Source: Xenorhabdus szentirmaii DSM 16338 (GTDB lineage: Bacteria; Pseudomonadota; Gammaproteobacteria; Enterobacterales; Enterobacteriaceae). From it: a DNA stretch of 64,000 nucleotides. The stretch lies in the NCBI RefSeq assembly GCF_002632585.1, contig NZ_NIBV01000001.1:1569203-1633202 (forward strand), in the 5' to 3' direction. A model generated the notes under the pieces. The model saw nothing but the letters and a program-made list of their open reading frames with translations. It was not told where the DNA came from and made no database searches. Shown here in pieces: positions 11,196 to 21,316 of the stretch. A program made the translations under genes and the position numbers. How positions within the stretch are numbered: the first letter of the stretch is position 1; the number at the start of each line of letters is the position of its first letter.

Positions 11196-12792
11196 GGCGT
11201 CGGCCCAGTAAGCGTTCAATCACAGTGAACAGAATAAAACAGAGTAAAAGCAGTAAAAATGCAGTGACTGCCCCATCTTGGCTACGGTATGCCCCAATTT
11301 GCTGATAAAGATAGAAAGGCAAAGTTCGAAAATCTTCGTTACCAAATAATGCGACAACACCAAAATCCCCAATGGATAATACACAGGCAAAAGCCAATGC
11401 CTGTGCCAACGGAATTTTCAGGGCCTTTAGCTCTATCCAGCGTAGCCGGTGAATGCCCTGAATATGCAGTGAACGGCACAGGGGATTGTAGCGTTCAGCC
11501 AAGTCACGCATGGGGTTATCGAGGACTTTCATTGCATAGGGAATGGCAATCAGCGCATTGGTCAGAATAACCAGCCCGTAAGGTGAACGGGGCAATCCAA
11601 CCGTTGTGTTCAGCAGAAGAAAAAATCCGGTAGCAAGTACAATGCCCGGCATGGCAAGGATCAACAATCCACTTATTTCTATTGATTGCGCCCAGCGAAG
11701 CGAATGGCGTAAACGCAGCTCCCGGCTGCTCCACAACAGCATCATGGTCATTACAACGCAAAGCAGCCCTGCTCCTATTGCAATAATCAACGAAGTGGTC
11801 AGCGCTTGCCATAATGCAGGCTGGCGCAACACCGTAAAAAAACTGAGATTCAGCCCGTCAATAATGACGGCCAATAAGGGCGGAAGCAAAAGCAACAGCG
11901 CTGCACCAATCAAAAGACTGTCAGGGAGCTTTTGCAGCCATGTATCCTGTGGATTGCGCCATTGTTGCTGATGGCTGTAGCCGACAGAAAGTGCCCCTTT
12001 GAATTTTTGGCTGAGCAATACCAGACCAAGGCAGCAAAAGAGTTGGATCAGGGCAAGCAGTGCTGCATGTGCCAGATCGTAGTCATAACTGAGTGCCTGA
12101 TAAATGGCAAGTTCAATGGTGGTTGCCGCCGGTCCTCCGCCGAGTGCGAGCACAGTCGCGAAGCTGGCAAAGCACAGCATAAAGATCAGCGCACCTGTTG
12201 GCAGGATCTGTCGGCGTAAGTAAGGCCATTCCACAAAACGAAAATGCTGCCATTCGCTCATGCCCAACTGAGCGGCAAGTTGCCGTTGTTCAATGGCGAT
12301 ATTCTCCAGAGACTGTAGCAGCAGACGTGTTGCCATTGGCATGTTGAAGAAAATATGGGCCAATAAAATGCCTTGTATCCCATAAGGCGTAAAATGATAT
12401 TCAATGCCAGCCCATTGGGAAAAGGTTGCCAGCCAGCCAGTTTGACCATAAACAGTGAGAATGCCAAACAGTGCGACTAAAACGGGCAGGATCAACGTCA
12501 TGGCGCATAACCGCAGGAAAAGTGTTCTCCCCGGAAAATGGCGGCGATACAGTGCCCTGGCAAGAAAAATAGCCGGTATTACAGAGAATACAGCAGATAA
12601 AAATGCTTGCCAGAACGTGAAGCGGACGACATGCCAGAGGTAATCATCATTCAGCAATTCCTGTAAATTGCTTTCAGGTGCATTGAACCACAATGCCCCG
12701 AATGCGGACAACGCGATGATAATTAATAGGCCGGAAGCAATAACTCCCGGTAATAACCAGCCTGCAATTAACGGCTTACTGCGCTTTGCCAT
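11188..12792 (-). CDS. thiP: Thiamine ABC transporter permease ThiP
   Basis: ThiP is the inner-membrane permease of the thiamine/TPP importer, a fused protein with two copies of the binding-protein-dependent permease domain. About 12 hydrophobic helices are visible over 534 residues (536 in E. coli). EAA-type cytoplasmic loops occur in both halves, for instance [18 protein letters not shown], where the ATPase ThiQ docks. The start at 12792 ([16 protein letters not shown]) aligns with the E. coli N-terminus. It overlaps the end of thiB by 25 bases, so the three genes are coupled. Confidence 0.95.
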   Translation of the reverse strand: MAKRSKPLIAGWLLPGVIASGLLIIIALSAFGALWFNAPESNLQELLNDDYLWHVVRFTFWQAFLSAVFSVIPAIFLARALYRRHFPGRTLFLRLCAMTLILPVLVALFGILTVYGQTGWLATFSQWAGIEYHFTPYGIQGILLAHIFFNMPMATRLLLQSLENIAIEQRQLAAQLGMSEWQHFRFVEWPYLRRQILPTGALIFMLCFASFATVLALGGGPAATTIELAIYQALSYDYDLAHAALLALIQLFCCLGLVLLSQKFKGALSVGYSHQQQWRNPQDTWLQKLPDSLLIGAALLLLLPPLLAVIIDGLNLSFFTVLRQPALWQALTTSLIIAIGAGLLCVVMTMMLLWSSRELRLRHSLRWAQSIEISGLLILAMPGIVLATGFFLLLNTTVGLPRSPYGLVILTNALIAIPYAMKVLDNPMRDLAERYNPLCRSLHIQGIHRLRWIELKALKIPLAQALAFACVLSIGDFGVVALFGNEDFRTLPFYLYQQIGAYRSQDGAVTAFLLLLLCFILFTVIERLLGRRHD

Positions 12793-13781
12793 GTACGGAT
12801 CCATTTTGTACGGTGATTTGCCACGTCATCGGCATTGAATTGCAGAGACTTTTCGGGAATGGGGAGTTGCTTGAAAACATCCGGCAGAGGGATGTCAATG
12901 ACCGGGTACATCCATTGTGTTGTCGGAAGTGTTTGCTGAAATGCCGGTGATATCATGAAATGCATGAATTTCTGCGCAAGTTCCGGTTGCTTGCTTGATG
13001 CCACTTGAGCAGCCACTTCAACTTGCAAATAGTGACCTTCCTTAAATAGCGCCGCAGCATAGTGATCTTTTTTCTCCGACACGATGTGATAACCCGGTGA
13101 TGTGGTATAGCTCAGCACCATGTCACCTTCCCCTTTTAAAAACAGGCCATAAGATTCGCTCCAGCCTTTGGTGACTGTGAGTGTCTTTTTGGCAACTTTC
13201 TGCCACTCTTGCGCTGCCTTGTCACCGTACAGTTTTTGCATCCAAAGCAAGAATCCCAAACCCGGTGTGCTTGTGCGCGGATCTTGATAAATGATCTTCC
13301 AATTCTGGTGATTATTGATTAATTCATCCATACTTTCAGGTGGATGCGACAGGGTGTTTTTGTTGTAAATGAAAGCAAAATAGCCGTAATCGTAGGGGAT
13401 GAAAGTGGTGTTATTCCAGGCAACGGGCAACTTCAGTTTTGAGGTATCGATACTGCTTGGTGTGAACAATCCGGTTTTCTGGGCCGCCTGAATCAGGTTA
13501 TTGTCTAAACCCAGCACGATATCTGCCGATGTTTTTTTCCCTTCCATTCTCAAACGATTAAGCAAAGATATTCCATCTTCCAGAGCAACGATTTTAAGTT
13601 CACAATGACATTCAGCTTCAAACGCTTTCTTGATGGCAGGGCCTGGCCCCCATTCAGCGGCAAATGAATCATAAGTGTAAACCGTCAGTGTGGGTTTTGC
13701 CTGAGCGGCCTGAGCAAACAGACAAGCAGAAATTGACAGCATACTGAAGGCAATAAAGCGGGAAAATAATTTATTAAACAC
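12768..13781 (-). CDS. thiB: Thiamine-binding periplasmic protein ThiB
   Basis: ThiB (TbpA) captures thiamine, thiamine monophosphate and TPP in the periplasm and delivers them to ThiPQ. The 337-residue precursor has a Sec signal peptide ending near AQAAQA, followed by KPTLTVYTYDSFAAEWGPGPAIK, the typical start of the mature protein. The start codon is GTG at 13781, supported by an AGGAGAG ribosome binding site seven bases upstream. It is the first gene of thiBPQ and is preceded by a TPP riboswitch, so expression should fall when TPP is abundant. Confidence 0.95.
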   Translation of the reverse strand: MFNKLFSRFIAFSMLSISACLFAQAAQAKPTLTVYTYDSFAAEWGPGPAIKKAFEAECHCELKIVALEDGISLLNRLRMEGKKTSADIVLGLDNNLIQAAQKTGLFTPSSIDTSKLKLPVAWNNTTFIPYDYGYFAFIYNKNTLSHPPESMDELINNHQNWKIIYQDPRTSTPGLGFLLWMQKLYGDKAAQEWQKVAKKTLTVTKGWSESYGLFLKGEGDMVLSYTTSPGYHIVSEKKDHYAAALFKEGHYLQVEVAAQVASSKQPELAQKFMHFMISPAFQQTLPTTQWMYPVIDIPLPDVFKQLPIPEKSLQFNADDVANHRTKWIRTWQSAVSR

Positions 13782-13892
13782 TTTGCTCTCCTGTCGTTAT
13801 TAATAATGTGATTAGCGGATTGGCAAAGGATCTGAGAGAGGCCGAATAAAATTATTCATTAGCATTAATGAATAGCATATCAATGGATTGCG

Positions 13893-13985
13893 TCTCAAAT
13901 CCCTACGTCGGTACTAGCCGGTTCAGGTTCGACGGGTTTATTCTCAGCAGCATTGTTCAACATCAACTGCACCCCGTTGAGATGG
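13893..13985 (-). promoter_or_regulatory. TPP riboswitch (THI element)
   Basis: On the minus strand the leader contains the conserved thi-box pieces in order: GGGGTGC, CTGAGA, ACCCGTCGAACCTGA and CCGGCTAGTACCG, then CGTAGGGA. These form the pyrimidine- and pyrophosphate-sensing arms of the TPP aptamer. It ends about 110 nt before thiB. TPP binding is expected to repress thiBPQ. Confidence 0.95.
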
Positions 13986-14102
13986 CGGTATTGTAGAGGC
14001 TTAAGCGATGCCTGCAAAGTCTAATCATAGAGGTTTACCGCTTGAGACGAGTATGAAACAATTAGTTATCTTTTCAAATTTGTTTTATCGAGAGGTAGTC
14101 TG

Positions 14103-14627
14103 GTGATTGATGATGATGGCTACCGCCCTAATGTAGGAATTGTAATTTGTAATCGCCAAGGGCAGGTTTTGTGGGCTCGTCGTTATGGGCAGCATTCCTG
14201 GCAATTTCCCCAAGGGGGAATAAATCAAGGTGAATCACCAGAACAAGCTATGTATCGGGAGCTGTTCGAAGAAGTTGGTTTGAGTCGCAAAGATGTACGG
14301 ATTCTCGCTTCAACTCGGAATTGGTTGCGTTACAAATTACCCAAGCGTTTGGTGCGTTGGGATACAAAGCCTGTTTGTATCGGGCAAAAACAACGTTGGT
14401 TTTTATTACAGCTGTTGTGCAGTGAAACAGATATTAATGTACAAAACAGTAAGGCACCTGAATTTGATGGCTGGCGTTGGGTGAGTTATTGGTATCCTGT
14501 CCGGCAAGTGGTTTCTTTTAAACGTGATGTGTATCGCCGCGTGATGAAAGAATTTTCTTCTATTGTGATGCCAATGCAGGAACCCGCTTCATATTCACCT
14601 TATTTACATCGTCGCAGAAGATATTAG
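14103..14627 (+). CDS. rppH: RNA pyrophosphohydrolase RppH
   Basis: RppH removes pyrophosphate from 5'-triphosphorylated RNA and so starts RNase E-dependent mRNA decay. The Nudix box (GX5EX7REUXEEXGU) is intact at about residues 38-60, with the metal-binding RELFEEVG. The 174 residues match the family. The start is GTG at 14103, giving [17 protein letters not shown], which aligns with E. coli. The gene is followed nine bases later by ptsP, the conserved rppH-ptsP-lgt-thyA arrangement. It appears intact. Confidence 0.97.
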   Translation: MIDDDGYRPNVGIVICNRQGQVLWARRYGQHSWQFPQGGINQGESPEQAMYRELFEEVGLSRKDVRILASTRNWLRYKLPKRLVRWDTKPVCIGQKQRWFLLQLLCSETDINVQNSKAPEFDGWRWVSYWYPVRQVVSFKRDVYRRVMKEFSSIVMPMQEPASYSPYLHRRRRY

Positions 14628-14636
14628 GTAATTGTT

Positions 14637-16883
14637 ATGCTCATGCGCTTAAGGGAAATCGTTGAAAAGGTTGCTATGGCAACCAATTTATCTGAAGCGC
14701 TTGAGCTATTGGTTAATGAAACCTGCCTCGCGATGAACACTGATGTTTGCTCTATCTATCTGGCAGATCATCAACAGCAATGTTATTACCTCATGGCAAC
14801 AAAAGGGCTGACTAAACCAAAATGGCGCATGATCCGTCTGGCTTTTGGCGAAGGGGTTGTTGGTGAAGTCGGACGTTTGTCTGAATTAATCAACCTTGCA
14901 GATGTTCGTGACCATCCTAGCTTTAAATATATTCCCCAAGTGAAAGAAGAAAGCCTGAGGGCTTTTTTAGGCGCTCCCATTGTTTATCGCCGACAGTTAC
15001 AGGGTGTATTAGTTGTTCAACAACGTGAGCGGCGATTGTTCGATGAAAGTGAAGAATCTTTCATGGTTACGCTTGCAATGCAGCTTGCGGCTATTCTTGC
15101 TCAGGTACAGACAAAAGGGCTGTTTGGCCGGTATCGCCAGACCCACATTAAGGCGCTCGCCATTTCCAACGGAATTATCATGGCGCAGGGATGGCAGGAT
15201 CGTTCCCAACCCTTGCTGGATCAGGTTCATGAAGCATGGACGCTGGATTATCAGGCTGAGCGTTCAAGGCTAACCTATGCTCTGGAGGAAGCGACAGCGG
15301 AATGTCGTCGTATCAGTAAGCGTTTTACCTCCAGCTCGCAGAAAGAAAGTGCCGCCATTTTTGATCTCTACTCTCACTTACTGAATGATCCGCAGCTTAA
15401 GCAGGATATGTTTTCTTCTGTCGATAATGGTTTTATGGCGGAGTGGGGCGTTAAAACTGTCATTGAAAAATATGCCGAGCGCTTTGCCAGCCTGCAAGAT
15501 CCTTATATGCGAGAAAGGGCTTCGGATCTACGGGCCTTGGGGCAACGGGTATTGTTTCATTTGGATGATTCTTTCACGGGGGCGGATCAATGGCCCGAGC
15601 GCTTTATTCTGGTTTCTGATGAACTCAGTGCTAATTTACTGGCTGAAATGCCGCAGGATAAATTAGCGGGGGTGATTGTGCGGGATGGGGCAACTCACTC
15701 TCATTCTGCGATACTGGTGCGTGCAATGGGAATACCGGCCATCATGGGGGCGGACATTCAACCTGAACTGTTGCATAACCGAATGTTAATCCTTGATGGT
15801 TATCGCGGTGAGATTTTTATTGAACCAGAACCGCTGGTCGCCCAGGAGTACAAGCAGATAATTGAAGAAGAACAAGCTCTCAGCAAATTGGCTGAAGGTG
15901 AGCAGCAACAGCAAGCACAGCTCAAAAATGGGGAACAGGTTTTCGTACAACTCAATGCCGGTCTAAGTTTGAAATATGAACAGCATATTGAAGATAGCAT
16001 TGATGGTGTGGGATTGTACCGGACAGAGATCCCTTTTATGTTGCATAGCGGTTTCCCATCGGAAGACGAACAAAAAAACCGCTATAAAGAGATATTGTCA
16101 CTTTTTCCTAATAAGTCTGTGGTACTGAGAACGTTGGATATTGGTGCCGACAAACAACTCCCTTATATGCCCATCAGCGAAGATAACCCAGCTCTTGGCT
16201 GGCGGGGGATTCGCATCACATTGGATCAACCGGAGATATTTCTGATTCAGTTGAGGGCGATGTTGAAAGCGCATGCACACACTGGCAATCTAAAAATTTT
16301 GTTGCCGATGGTGACGAGCATCGAGGAAATCGATGAAACCCTAAAATTGATTACAAGAGCAAAAACAGAAGTTGAGCAAGTCATCGGCGATACAGTGTCT
16401 ATGCCTGAAATTGGCATCATGCTTGAAGTTCCATCGACCCTCTTTTTATTGCCGCAATTAAAGAAGCGGATTGATTTTGTTTCTATCGGTACAAATGACC
16501 TGACACAATACCTGCTTGCGGTAGATCGCAATAATACGCATGTTGCTTCTCTGTACGATAATTTGCATCCTGCTGTCATCAGGGCTCTGAAAATGATATT
16601 TGATGAGTGCCAACGTCTTGAGTTTCCTGTCAGTGTATGCGGGGAAATGGCGGGACTGCCATTAGGGGCATTGGTTTTACTGGGTTTGGGCTATCGCAGC
16701 TTAAGTATGAGCGGCCGAAGTGTTGCGCGGATCAAATATTTGTTGCGGCATTTGGATGCCAGTGAACTTGAACACCTTATCGGGGTAATACTAAAAGCTG
16801 AAACTAGTCAGCAGGTAAAGGCATTATCATCTGAATTCATGGAGATGCGCGGCTTGGGAGGATTGATCCGGGGCGGTGTTTAG
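14637..16883 (+). CDS. ptsP: Nitrogen PTS enzyme I (EI-Ntr, PtsP)
   Basis: PtsP takes phosphate from phosphoenolpyruvate and passes it to NPr, then EIIA-Ntr, linking nitrogen and potassium status to regulation. The 748 residues equal the E. coli length. An N-terminal GAF domain (about residues 1-160) senses small ligands such as glutamine. It is followed by the EI phosphotransfer domain with the active histidine in DGATHSHSAILVRAMGIP near residue 356. The C-terminal PEP-binding barrel contains VSIGTNDLTQYLLAVDR and CGEMAG. Nine bases separate it from rppH, which indicates cotranscription. Confidence 0.97.
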   Translation: MLMRLREIVEKVAMATNLSEALELLVNETCLAMNTDVCSIYLADHQQQCYYLMATKGLTKPKWRMIRLAFGEGVVGEVGRLSELINLADVRDHPSFKYIPQVKEESLRAFLGAPIVYRRQLQGVLVVQQRERRLFDESEESFMVTLAMQLAAILAQVQTKGLFGRYRQTHIKALAISNGIIMAQGWQDRSQPLLDQVHEAWTLDYQAERSRLTYALEEATAECRRISKRFTSSSQKESAAIFDLYSHLLNDPQLKQDMFSSVDNGFMAEWGVKTVIEKYAERFASLQDPYMRERASDLRALGQRVLFHLDDSFTGADQWPERFILVSDELSANLLAEMPQDKLAGVIVRDGATHSHSAILVRAMGIPAIMGADIQPELLHNRMLILDGYRGEIFIEPEPLVAQEYKQIIEEEQALSKLAEGEQQQQAQLKNGEQVFVQLNAGLSLKYEQHIEDSIDGVGLYRTEIPFMLHSGFPSEDEQKNRYKEILSLFPNKSVVLRTLDIGADKQLPYMPISEDNPALGWRGIRITLDQPEIFLIQLRAMLKAHAHTGNLKILLPMVTSIEEIDETLKLITRAKTEVEQVIGDTVSMPEIGIMLEVPSTLFLLPQLKKRIDFVSIGTNDLTQYLLAVDRNNTHVASLYDNLHPAVIRALKMIFDECQRLEFPVSVCGEMAGLPLGALVLLGLGYRSLSMSGRSVARIKYLLRHLDASELEHLIGVILKAETSQQVKALSSEFMEMRGLGGLIRGGV

Positions 16884-17010
16884 CTCTGCTGCCTATGTTA
16901 TGATTTGCGATAATTTGTCTTAAGCTTAACAAGCAATATAATTTCATTCGGACAAGATAATTTATCCGTAATATCATTTATTCACACAACATTACTTTTA
17001 GTGGGGAACG

Positions 17011-17919
17011 ATGAGCACTAGCTATCTGGAATTTCCTAAAATTGATCCTGTCATTTTTTCAATTGGTCCTGTATCCCTCCACTGGTACGGATTTATGTAT
17101 CTGGTTGGCTTTGTTTTTGCCATGTGGCTGGCAAATCGCCGTGCGGCAAAACCAAACAGTGACTGGGACAAAAATGAAGTTGAGAATTTGCTGTATGCAG
17201 GTTTCGTCGGGGTTTTCGTCGGTGGACGACTTGGTTATGTCTTATTCTACAATTTTCCAATGTTCCTTGAGAACCCCTTGTATTTGTTCAAAGTCTGGGA
17301 TGGTGGCATGTCCTTCCATGGCGGATTGATGGGCGTTATCTTTGCCATGTGGTTGTTTGCACGCCGGACTAAACGTCATTTCTTACAGGTTGCTGATTTT
17401 GTTGCTCCGTTAGTGCCTTTCGGTTTGGGCATGGGCCGGATCGGGAACTTTATCAATGGAGAATTATGGGGCCGCGTTACACTTGATACACCTTGGGCAA
17501 TGTTGTTTCCGGGCTCCCGCAGTGAAGATATCGCAATAGCAACAAGTGATCCGTCTTTATGGCCGATTCTGGAGCAATACGGAGTCCTGCCCCGCCATCC
17601 ATCACAGCTTTATGAGATGGTGCTCGAAGGTATTGTTTTGTTTATTATCCTCAACATATTTATCCGTAAATCCCGCCCGATGGGGAGTGTTTCAGGGTTA
17701 TTCCTGATTGGCTATGGTGCATTCCGCATAATAGTCGAATTTTTCCGCCAACCCGACGCACAATTAGGGTTGTTTGAAGGGATCAGTATGGGGCAAATCC
17801 TTTCGATTCCAATGATCATAGCGGGGATTGTTATGATGGTATGGGCATATAAATGCCCTCGCAACAACACCCCTGATGATGATAATCCTCACAACAATAA
17901 GGTACAAGAAGCAAAATGA
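17011..17919 (+). CDS. lgt: Prolipoprotein diacylglyceryl transferase Lgt
   Basis: Lgt transfers diacylglycerol from phosphatidylglycerol to the lipobox cysteine of prolipoproteins at the inner membrane. The product has 302 residues with about seven membrane helices. The signature [14 protein letters not shown] and the SFHGGLMG motif carrying the functional histidine are present. A hydrophilic tail ends the protein. The stop overlaps the thyA start (ATGA), the usual lgt-thyA coupling. Several lipoproteins elsewhere in the window (MltA, possibly Inh) would be clients if lipidated. Confidence 0.97.
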   Translation: MSTSYLEFPKIDPVIFSIGPVSLHWYGFMYLVGFVFAMWLANRRAAKPNSDWDKNEVENLLYAGFVGVFVGGRLGYVLFYNFPMFLENPLYLFKVWDGGMSFHGGLMGVIFAMWLFARRTKRHFLQVADFVAPLVPFGLGMGRIGNFINGELWGRVTLDTPWAMLFPGSRSEDIAIATSDPSLWPILEQYGVLPRHPSQLYEMVLEGIVLFIILNIFIRKSRPMGSVSGLFLIGYGAFRIIVEFFRQPDAQLGLFEGISMGQILSIPMIIAGIVMMVWAYKCPRNNTPDDDNPHNNKVQEAK

Positions 17920-18710
17920 AACAGTATCTGGATTTAATGAAAAAAGTGCTGGAAGAAGGCACGGCAAAAGATGACCGAACTGGTACGGGAACACTCTCGA
18001 TCTTTGGTCATCAGATGCGTTTCAATTTGCAGGAAGGCTTTCCACTGGTAACAACCAAGCGTTGCCATATCCGTTCCATTATTCATGAACTGCTTTGGTT
18101 TTTGAATGGTGATACCAATACCAAATACCTGCGTGATAACGGAGTTACCATCTGGGATGAATGGGCGAATGAAAATGGTGATTTAGGCCCTGTATATGGT
18201 AAACAATGGCGTGCCTGGGGCGCTGCGGACGGTCGCCAAATCGATCAGTTATCTCAAGTTGTTAACCAATTGAAAAGTGATCCGGATTCACGCCGGATTA
18301 TTGTTTCTGCTTGGAATGTTGGTGAATTAGATAACATGGCATTGGCGCCATGCCATGCTTTCTTCCAGCTCTACGTCGCTGATGGCAAACTTTCCTGCCA
18401 GCTTTACCAGCGCTCTTGTGATGTGTTTTTAGGGTTACCGTTCAATATTGCAAGCTATGCTCTGTTGGTGCACATGCTGGCTCAGCAGTGTGATCTGGAA
18501 GTGGGTGATTTTGTTTGGACAGGCGGCGATACCCATCTGTACAGCAACCATTTGGAACAGACCCAGCTTCAACTGAGCAGAGAGCCACGCGCGTTACCTG
18601 AACTGGTCATTAAGCGCAAGCCGGATTCTCTGTTTGATTATCAATTCGAAGACTTTGAGATTGTGGGCTATGATCCACATCCGGGCATCAAGGCACCTGT
18701 CGCGATTTAA
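17916..18710 (+). CDS. thyA: Thymidylate synthase ThyA
   Basis: ThyA methylates dUMP to dTMP using methylene-tetrahydrofolate. The 264 residues are identical in length to E. coli. The catalytic cysteine lies in [12 protein letters not shown] near residue 146, and the folate/dUMP-binding [17 protein letters not shown] block is intact. It overlaps lgt by four bases. A stem-loop and a T-rich terminator follow. Confidence 0.98.
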   Translation: MKQYLDLMKKVLEEGTAKDDRTGTGTLSIFGHQMRFNLQEGFPLVTTKRCHIRSIIHELLWFLNGDTNTKYLRDNGVTIWDEWANENGDLGPVYGKQWRAWGAADGRQIDQLSQVVNQLKSDPDSRRIIVSAWNVGELDNMALAPCHAFFQLYVADGKLSCQLYQRSCDVFLGLPFNIASYALLVHMLAQQCDLEVGDFVWTGGDTHLYSNHLEQTQLQLSREPRALPELVIKRKPDSLFDYQFEDFEIVGYDPHPGIKAPVAI

Positions 18711-19056
18711 AAACACGCCCATATCCGATGGATTTCAAGTTGCCGCTTATTCGACATGCGGCAACTTGAAAGACAGAAAATATATTTAATTGTTAAAGAG
18801 CGGGTTCTTCCTGCTCTTTTTTTATATTTATCCTCCATGATTATCAATCTAAAAAAATGATCATTCACCACTTTTGTGTGCCATTACGCAAATAAAATGA
18901 AACAGCCACATTGCCATTATTTTTTTCTGAAAGCGCTTCGCATAACATAATTCAGTGTCTTTTCATTTTTTTGTGAATCATAGATAGTTGTGTCAACCAA
19001 AATGAATCTGAAATACGCAGGATTAAAAGGGTTAAAAGGATTAAATAAAACGGTGA
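18711..19056. other. Intergenic region between thyA and ppdA
   Basis: It holds the two hairpins described separately, then about 230 bp of AT-rich DNA leading to ppdA that probably contains its promoter. No open frame or RNA gene is recognised in it. Confidence 0.5.
18729..18822 (+). terminator. Repeat-like hairpin and rho-independent terminator after thyA
   Basis: First comes a long hairpin with arms TTTCAAGTTGCCGC and GCGGCAACTTGAAA (about 18732-18773). Then comes a classic terminator, AAAGAGC...GCTCTTTTTTT, at about 18795-18822. The first element resembles a dispersed intergenic repeat rather than a terminator. Confidence 0.75.
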
Positions 19057-19653
19057 ATGGATAGGGCAGCACATGTTATGGCAGTAATCCGGGCAAAATG
19101 TCATGCCGTCAATAACAGAGCATCATTGGGGTTTACGCTATTGGAATTATTAATTGTGATGCTCATTATTTCTGTCAGTTTATCTTGGGGAGGGTATCAC
19201 TGGGGACAATATCAGAACCGTTTGCGTTTGCAATCTGCGGTGAATAATGTGCTTTCATTTATGGAAAGGCAACAGGCTTTGGCGAATTACCTGAATCAGG
19301 AACGCACACTGTGGTTGGTCGCGGGGCAGTCCTGGTGTCTGATATCTTCTGACACCAGACAATCTGATTGTAGTGATGGCAATAGCAATGATGGCAATAA
19401 TAGCAATGGAGGAAATAATGGCAATAGTGAACGTGTCACATCGCCCCACCATGATGTATTTTTATCGTCATCGACAACAGAACGCATTGATTTTTATGGT
19501 GTCAGAAATACAGCAATGCCAGCCAGTTTTATATTGGAAAATGCGGCGGGTGAAATTAGTGTGGTGGTTTCGGGGCGCGGAAGAATAAGAACATGTAGCA
19601 ATACCATTAGTCAGCTGCCCGGCTGTGAGGGAATAAAAAATGTGAGGGAATAA
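19057..19653 (+). CDS. ppdA: Prepilin-peptidase-dependent protein A (type II pseudopilin-like)
   Basis: This pseudopilin has a type III signal: the prepilin peptidase site is LG|FTLLELLIVM with the +5 glutamate, followed by a hydrophobic helix. In E. coli the ppdAB-ygdB-ppdC cluster lies upstream of recC, as here. Its role is likely as a minor pilin priming a type IV pilus or DNA-uptake-like structure. Internally a low-complexity Asn/Gly/Ser/Asp segment (about residues 106-126) is encoded by imperfect GGCAATAGC-type units, which E. coli PpdA is not known to have. The start is uncertain: ATG 19057 and ATG 19078 both lack a strong ribosome binding site. Confidence 0.85.
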   Translation: MDRAAHVMAVIRAKCHAVNNRASLGFTLLELLIVMLIISVSLSWGGYHWGQYQNRLRLQSAVNNVLSFMERQQALANYLNQERTLWLVAGQSWCLISSDTRQSDCSDGNSNDGNNSNGGNNGNSERVTSPHHDVFLSSSTTERIDFYGVRNTAMPASFILENAAGEISVVVSGRGRIRTCSNTISQLPGCEGIKNVRE

Positions 19654-19660
19654 AAATTTC

Positions 19661-20272
19661 ATGAAATTAACGCAGTTCTGTTTTAAACAAAAACAGACAG
19701 GGTTTTCTTTATTGGAAGTTGTTGTCGCCATGCTGATCAGCAGCGTTATTTTTGTTGCCATGACAAGAAGTTATCCGATTTTATCAGGCCAGTCTCTGGA
19801 TCTGTATCGAAAATACCGGCTGCATTATTTGGTTAATAGAACAGTTCATTTAATGGAAAAAGATATTCGGAGAGCAGGATATTGTCAGGATAAAATACAG
19901 TGCAAAGGTAATCCATTGGCTATAAGAAATAAAAATATGGAGCGGATTAATTCCTGTTTTATTATCGCTTTTGATCTTAATTTAAATAATAAATGGGAAA
20001 ATTCTGAGCATATTGAATCGGAATTTTTTGGCTATCGTTTAAATAATCGTGCTCTTGAATGGAAAAGAGGAGCGGGAGATTGTCAGGGAAACGGATGGGA
20101 AAGGTTATTTGATCCGAAAGAAATTGTTATTGATGATTTTCATCTTGAAAAAATGAAAGCAAAAGAAGGGATTATTTTTGTCACATTGTTTGTTAAAGCT
20201 CATTGGTTGAAATCACCTTCCATCGTATATCGTCGTCAAACAACAATTCGGCTGCGTAATTTCAGGGAATGA
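19661..20272 (+). CDS. ppdB: Prepilin-peptidase-dependent protein B
   Basis: PpdB is the second minor pseudopilin of the cluster, 203 residues. The prepilin cleavage site TG|FSLLEVVVAMLISS with the glutamate at +5 and the following hydrophobic helix are visible from about residue 14. The C-terminal half is a globular beta-rich region with several cysteines. It starts eight bases after ppdA and is followed seven bases later by ygdB, so they are cotranscribed. The locus name is given by position and signal, because the globular parts diverge quickly in this family. Confidence 0.85.
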   Translation: MKLTQFCFKQKQTGFSLLEVVVAMLISSVIFVAMTRSYPILSGQSLDLYRKYRLHYLVNRTVHLMEKDIRRAGYCQDKIQCKGNPLAIRNKNMERINSCFIIAFDLNLNNKWENSEHIESEFFGYRLNNRALEWKRGAGDCQGNGWERLFDPKEIVIDDFHLEKMKAKEGIIFVTLFVKAHWLKSPSIVYRRQTTIRLRNFRE

Positions 20273-20278
20273 AAACGT

Positions 20279-20749
20279 ATGGAGGAAAAAGTTACAGGTA
20301 AGCAGCGGGGAAATATTTTACTGGTATCGATCATAATGTTATTGGCATTGAGTTTAATGATGCTGCGGGCACTCCATTACCAACAAGAAAATGCGATGCT
20401 GATGATGGTGGATGAACAAAATTATTTGAATGCCTTTTTGCGGGCAGAATCTTCATTAGAATGGGGTAAAAAGCAGTTATGGCAGAATAACGTTCAAGAA
20501 ACAGGCAATTGGTTTTGTTTGCAGTCAATGGAATCCGGGTTGCAAAGCTGCCTCAAACACTACAGCGGCCACCTTTTTTTGTTGAAAGGAAAGGCTCAGG
20601 TGATATTAGAGAACAAGGTTGAGCTTTATCAATGGATGAAACAGGTAAAAAACGTAAATGAAGATACAATTACCACTATTAAGTTGATTCCTCTTGAAAG
20701 TGGTTGGTTGGATTTTTGCCCCGTATCTCAGGGAGAATTCTGTTTATGA
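20279..20749 (+). CDS. ygdB: YgdB-like pilin-operon protein
   Basis: This is a 156-residue protein in the ygdB position of the ppd operon. The N-terminus has a short basic stretch (KQRGNILLVSIIMLLALSLMM) leading into a hydrophobic segment, like PilX/YgdB minor pilins that lack a perfect FTLLE signal. Start ATG 20279 is preceded by an AATGAAAACGT region with a modest ribosome binding site. Its stop overlaps the ppdC start (ATGA). Its function is inferred from position: part of a minor pilin complex with PpdA, PpdB and PpdC. Confidence 0.8.
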   Translation: MEEKVTGKQRGNILLVSIIMLLALSLMMLRALHYQQENAMLMMVDEQNYLNAFLRAESSLEWGKKQLWQNNVQETGNWFCLQSMESGLQSCLKHYSGHLFLLKGKAQVILENKVELYQWMKQVKNVNEDTITTIKLIPLESGWLDFCPVSQGEFCL

Positions 20750-21183
20750 GGAAATGCCATAACTTTCTGCGCCCTGGTTTTCCAAGCCCCAATTCTTTTC
20801 GCCAAAAGGGCATGAGTTTGCCTGAAGTGATGGTGGCCTCTATCGTATTTGCAATCTCTTTACTGGGTTTAATGCGCTACCATCAGGTCTTGTCAGCAAA
20901 TTTCCAGCAGTATTGGGAGCAATTAAAGGCGATACGATACGCACATGAGCAGTTGGAACAATATGAATATTATGAAGGGCGTATAAGCTCGGAATCGACA
21001 GAAAGGGAACAGAGACTACGACAAAGGTGGAAAATGGAATTTCAGCGGGAATTTCGTCCGCAAGGATGCTATCAGGTAACAGTTAGATTGACAGTATATT
21101 ATAATAAACAAAGTAAATTAGAACGCTGGTTTTGTACAAGCGGGAAGCATATAACTAATATCCATTATAGTCCACCTCTATAA
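20746..21183 (+). CDS. ppdC: Prepilin-peptidase-dependent protein C
   Basis: PpdC is a 145-residue minor pseudopilin with cleavage site KG|MSLPEVMVASIVFAISLLG, where the glutamate at +5 is conserved. The start is placed at ATG 20746, which overlaps the ygdB stop by four bases and gives MRKCHNFLRPGF. An upstream in-frame start at 20704 would run deep into ygdB and is less likely. It is the last gene of the operon. A perfect 30-bp palindrome follows, and then the island that separates it from recC. Confidence 0.85.
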   Translation: MRKCHNFLRPGFPSPNSFRQKGMSLPEVMVASIVFAISLLGLMRYHQVLSANFQQYWEQLKAIRYAHEQLEQYEYYEGRISSESTEREQRLRQRWKMEFQREFRPQGCYQVTVRLTVYYNKQSKLERWFCTSGKHITNIHYSPPL

Positions 21184-21190
21184 ATTAATT

Positions 21191-21220
21191 AAAGTAAAAT
21201 CAACTAGTTGATTTTACTTT
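21191..21220. terminator. Perfect 30-bp palindrome, likely terminator of the ppd operon
   Basis: AAAGTAAAATCAACT and its exact reverse complement abut each other, giving a 15-bp stem directly after ppdC. It ends in TTTG then TTCTTTT. It can act as a terminator in both directions and also marks the left edge of the island. Confidence 0.6.
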
Positions 21221-21316
21221 GTTCTTTTGAAGTCCATTGTCATCTTCCTAAATTTATACAATTTTTTGTATAGAGTTTCCCTTTGTGATTTTTCTATACA
21301 ACATTATTGGTGATTT

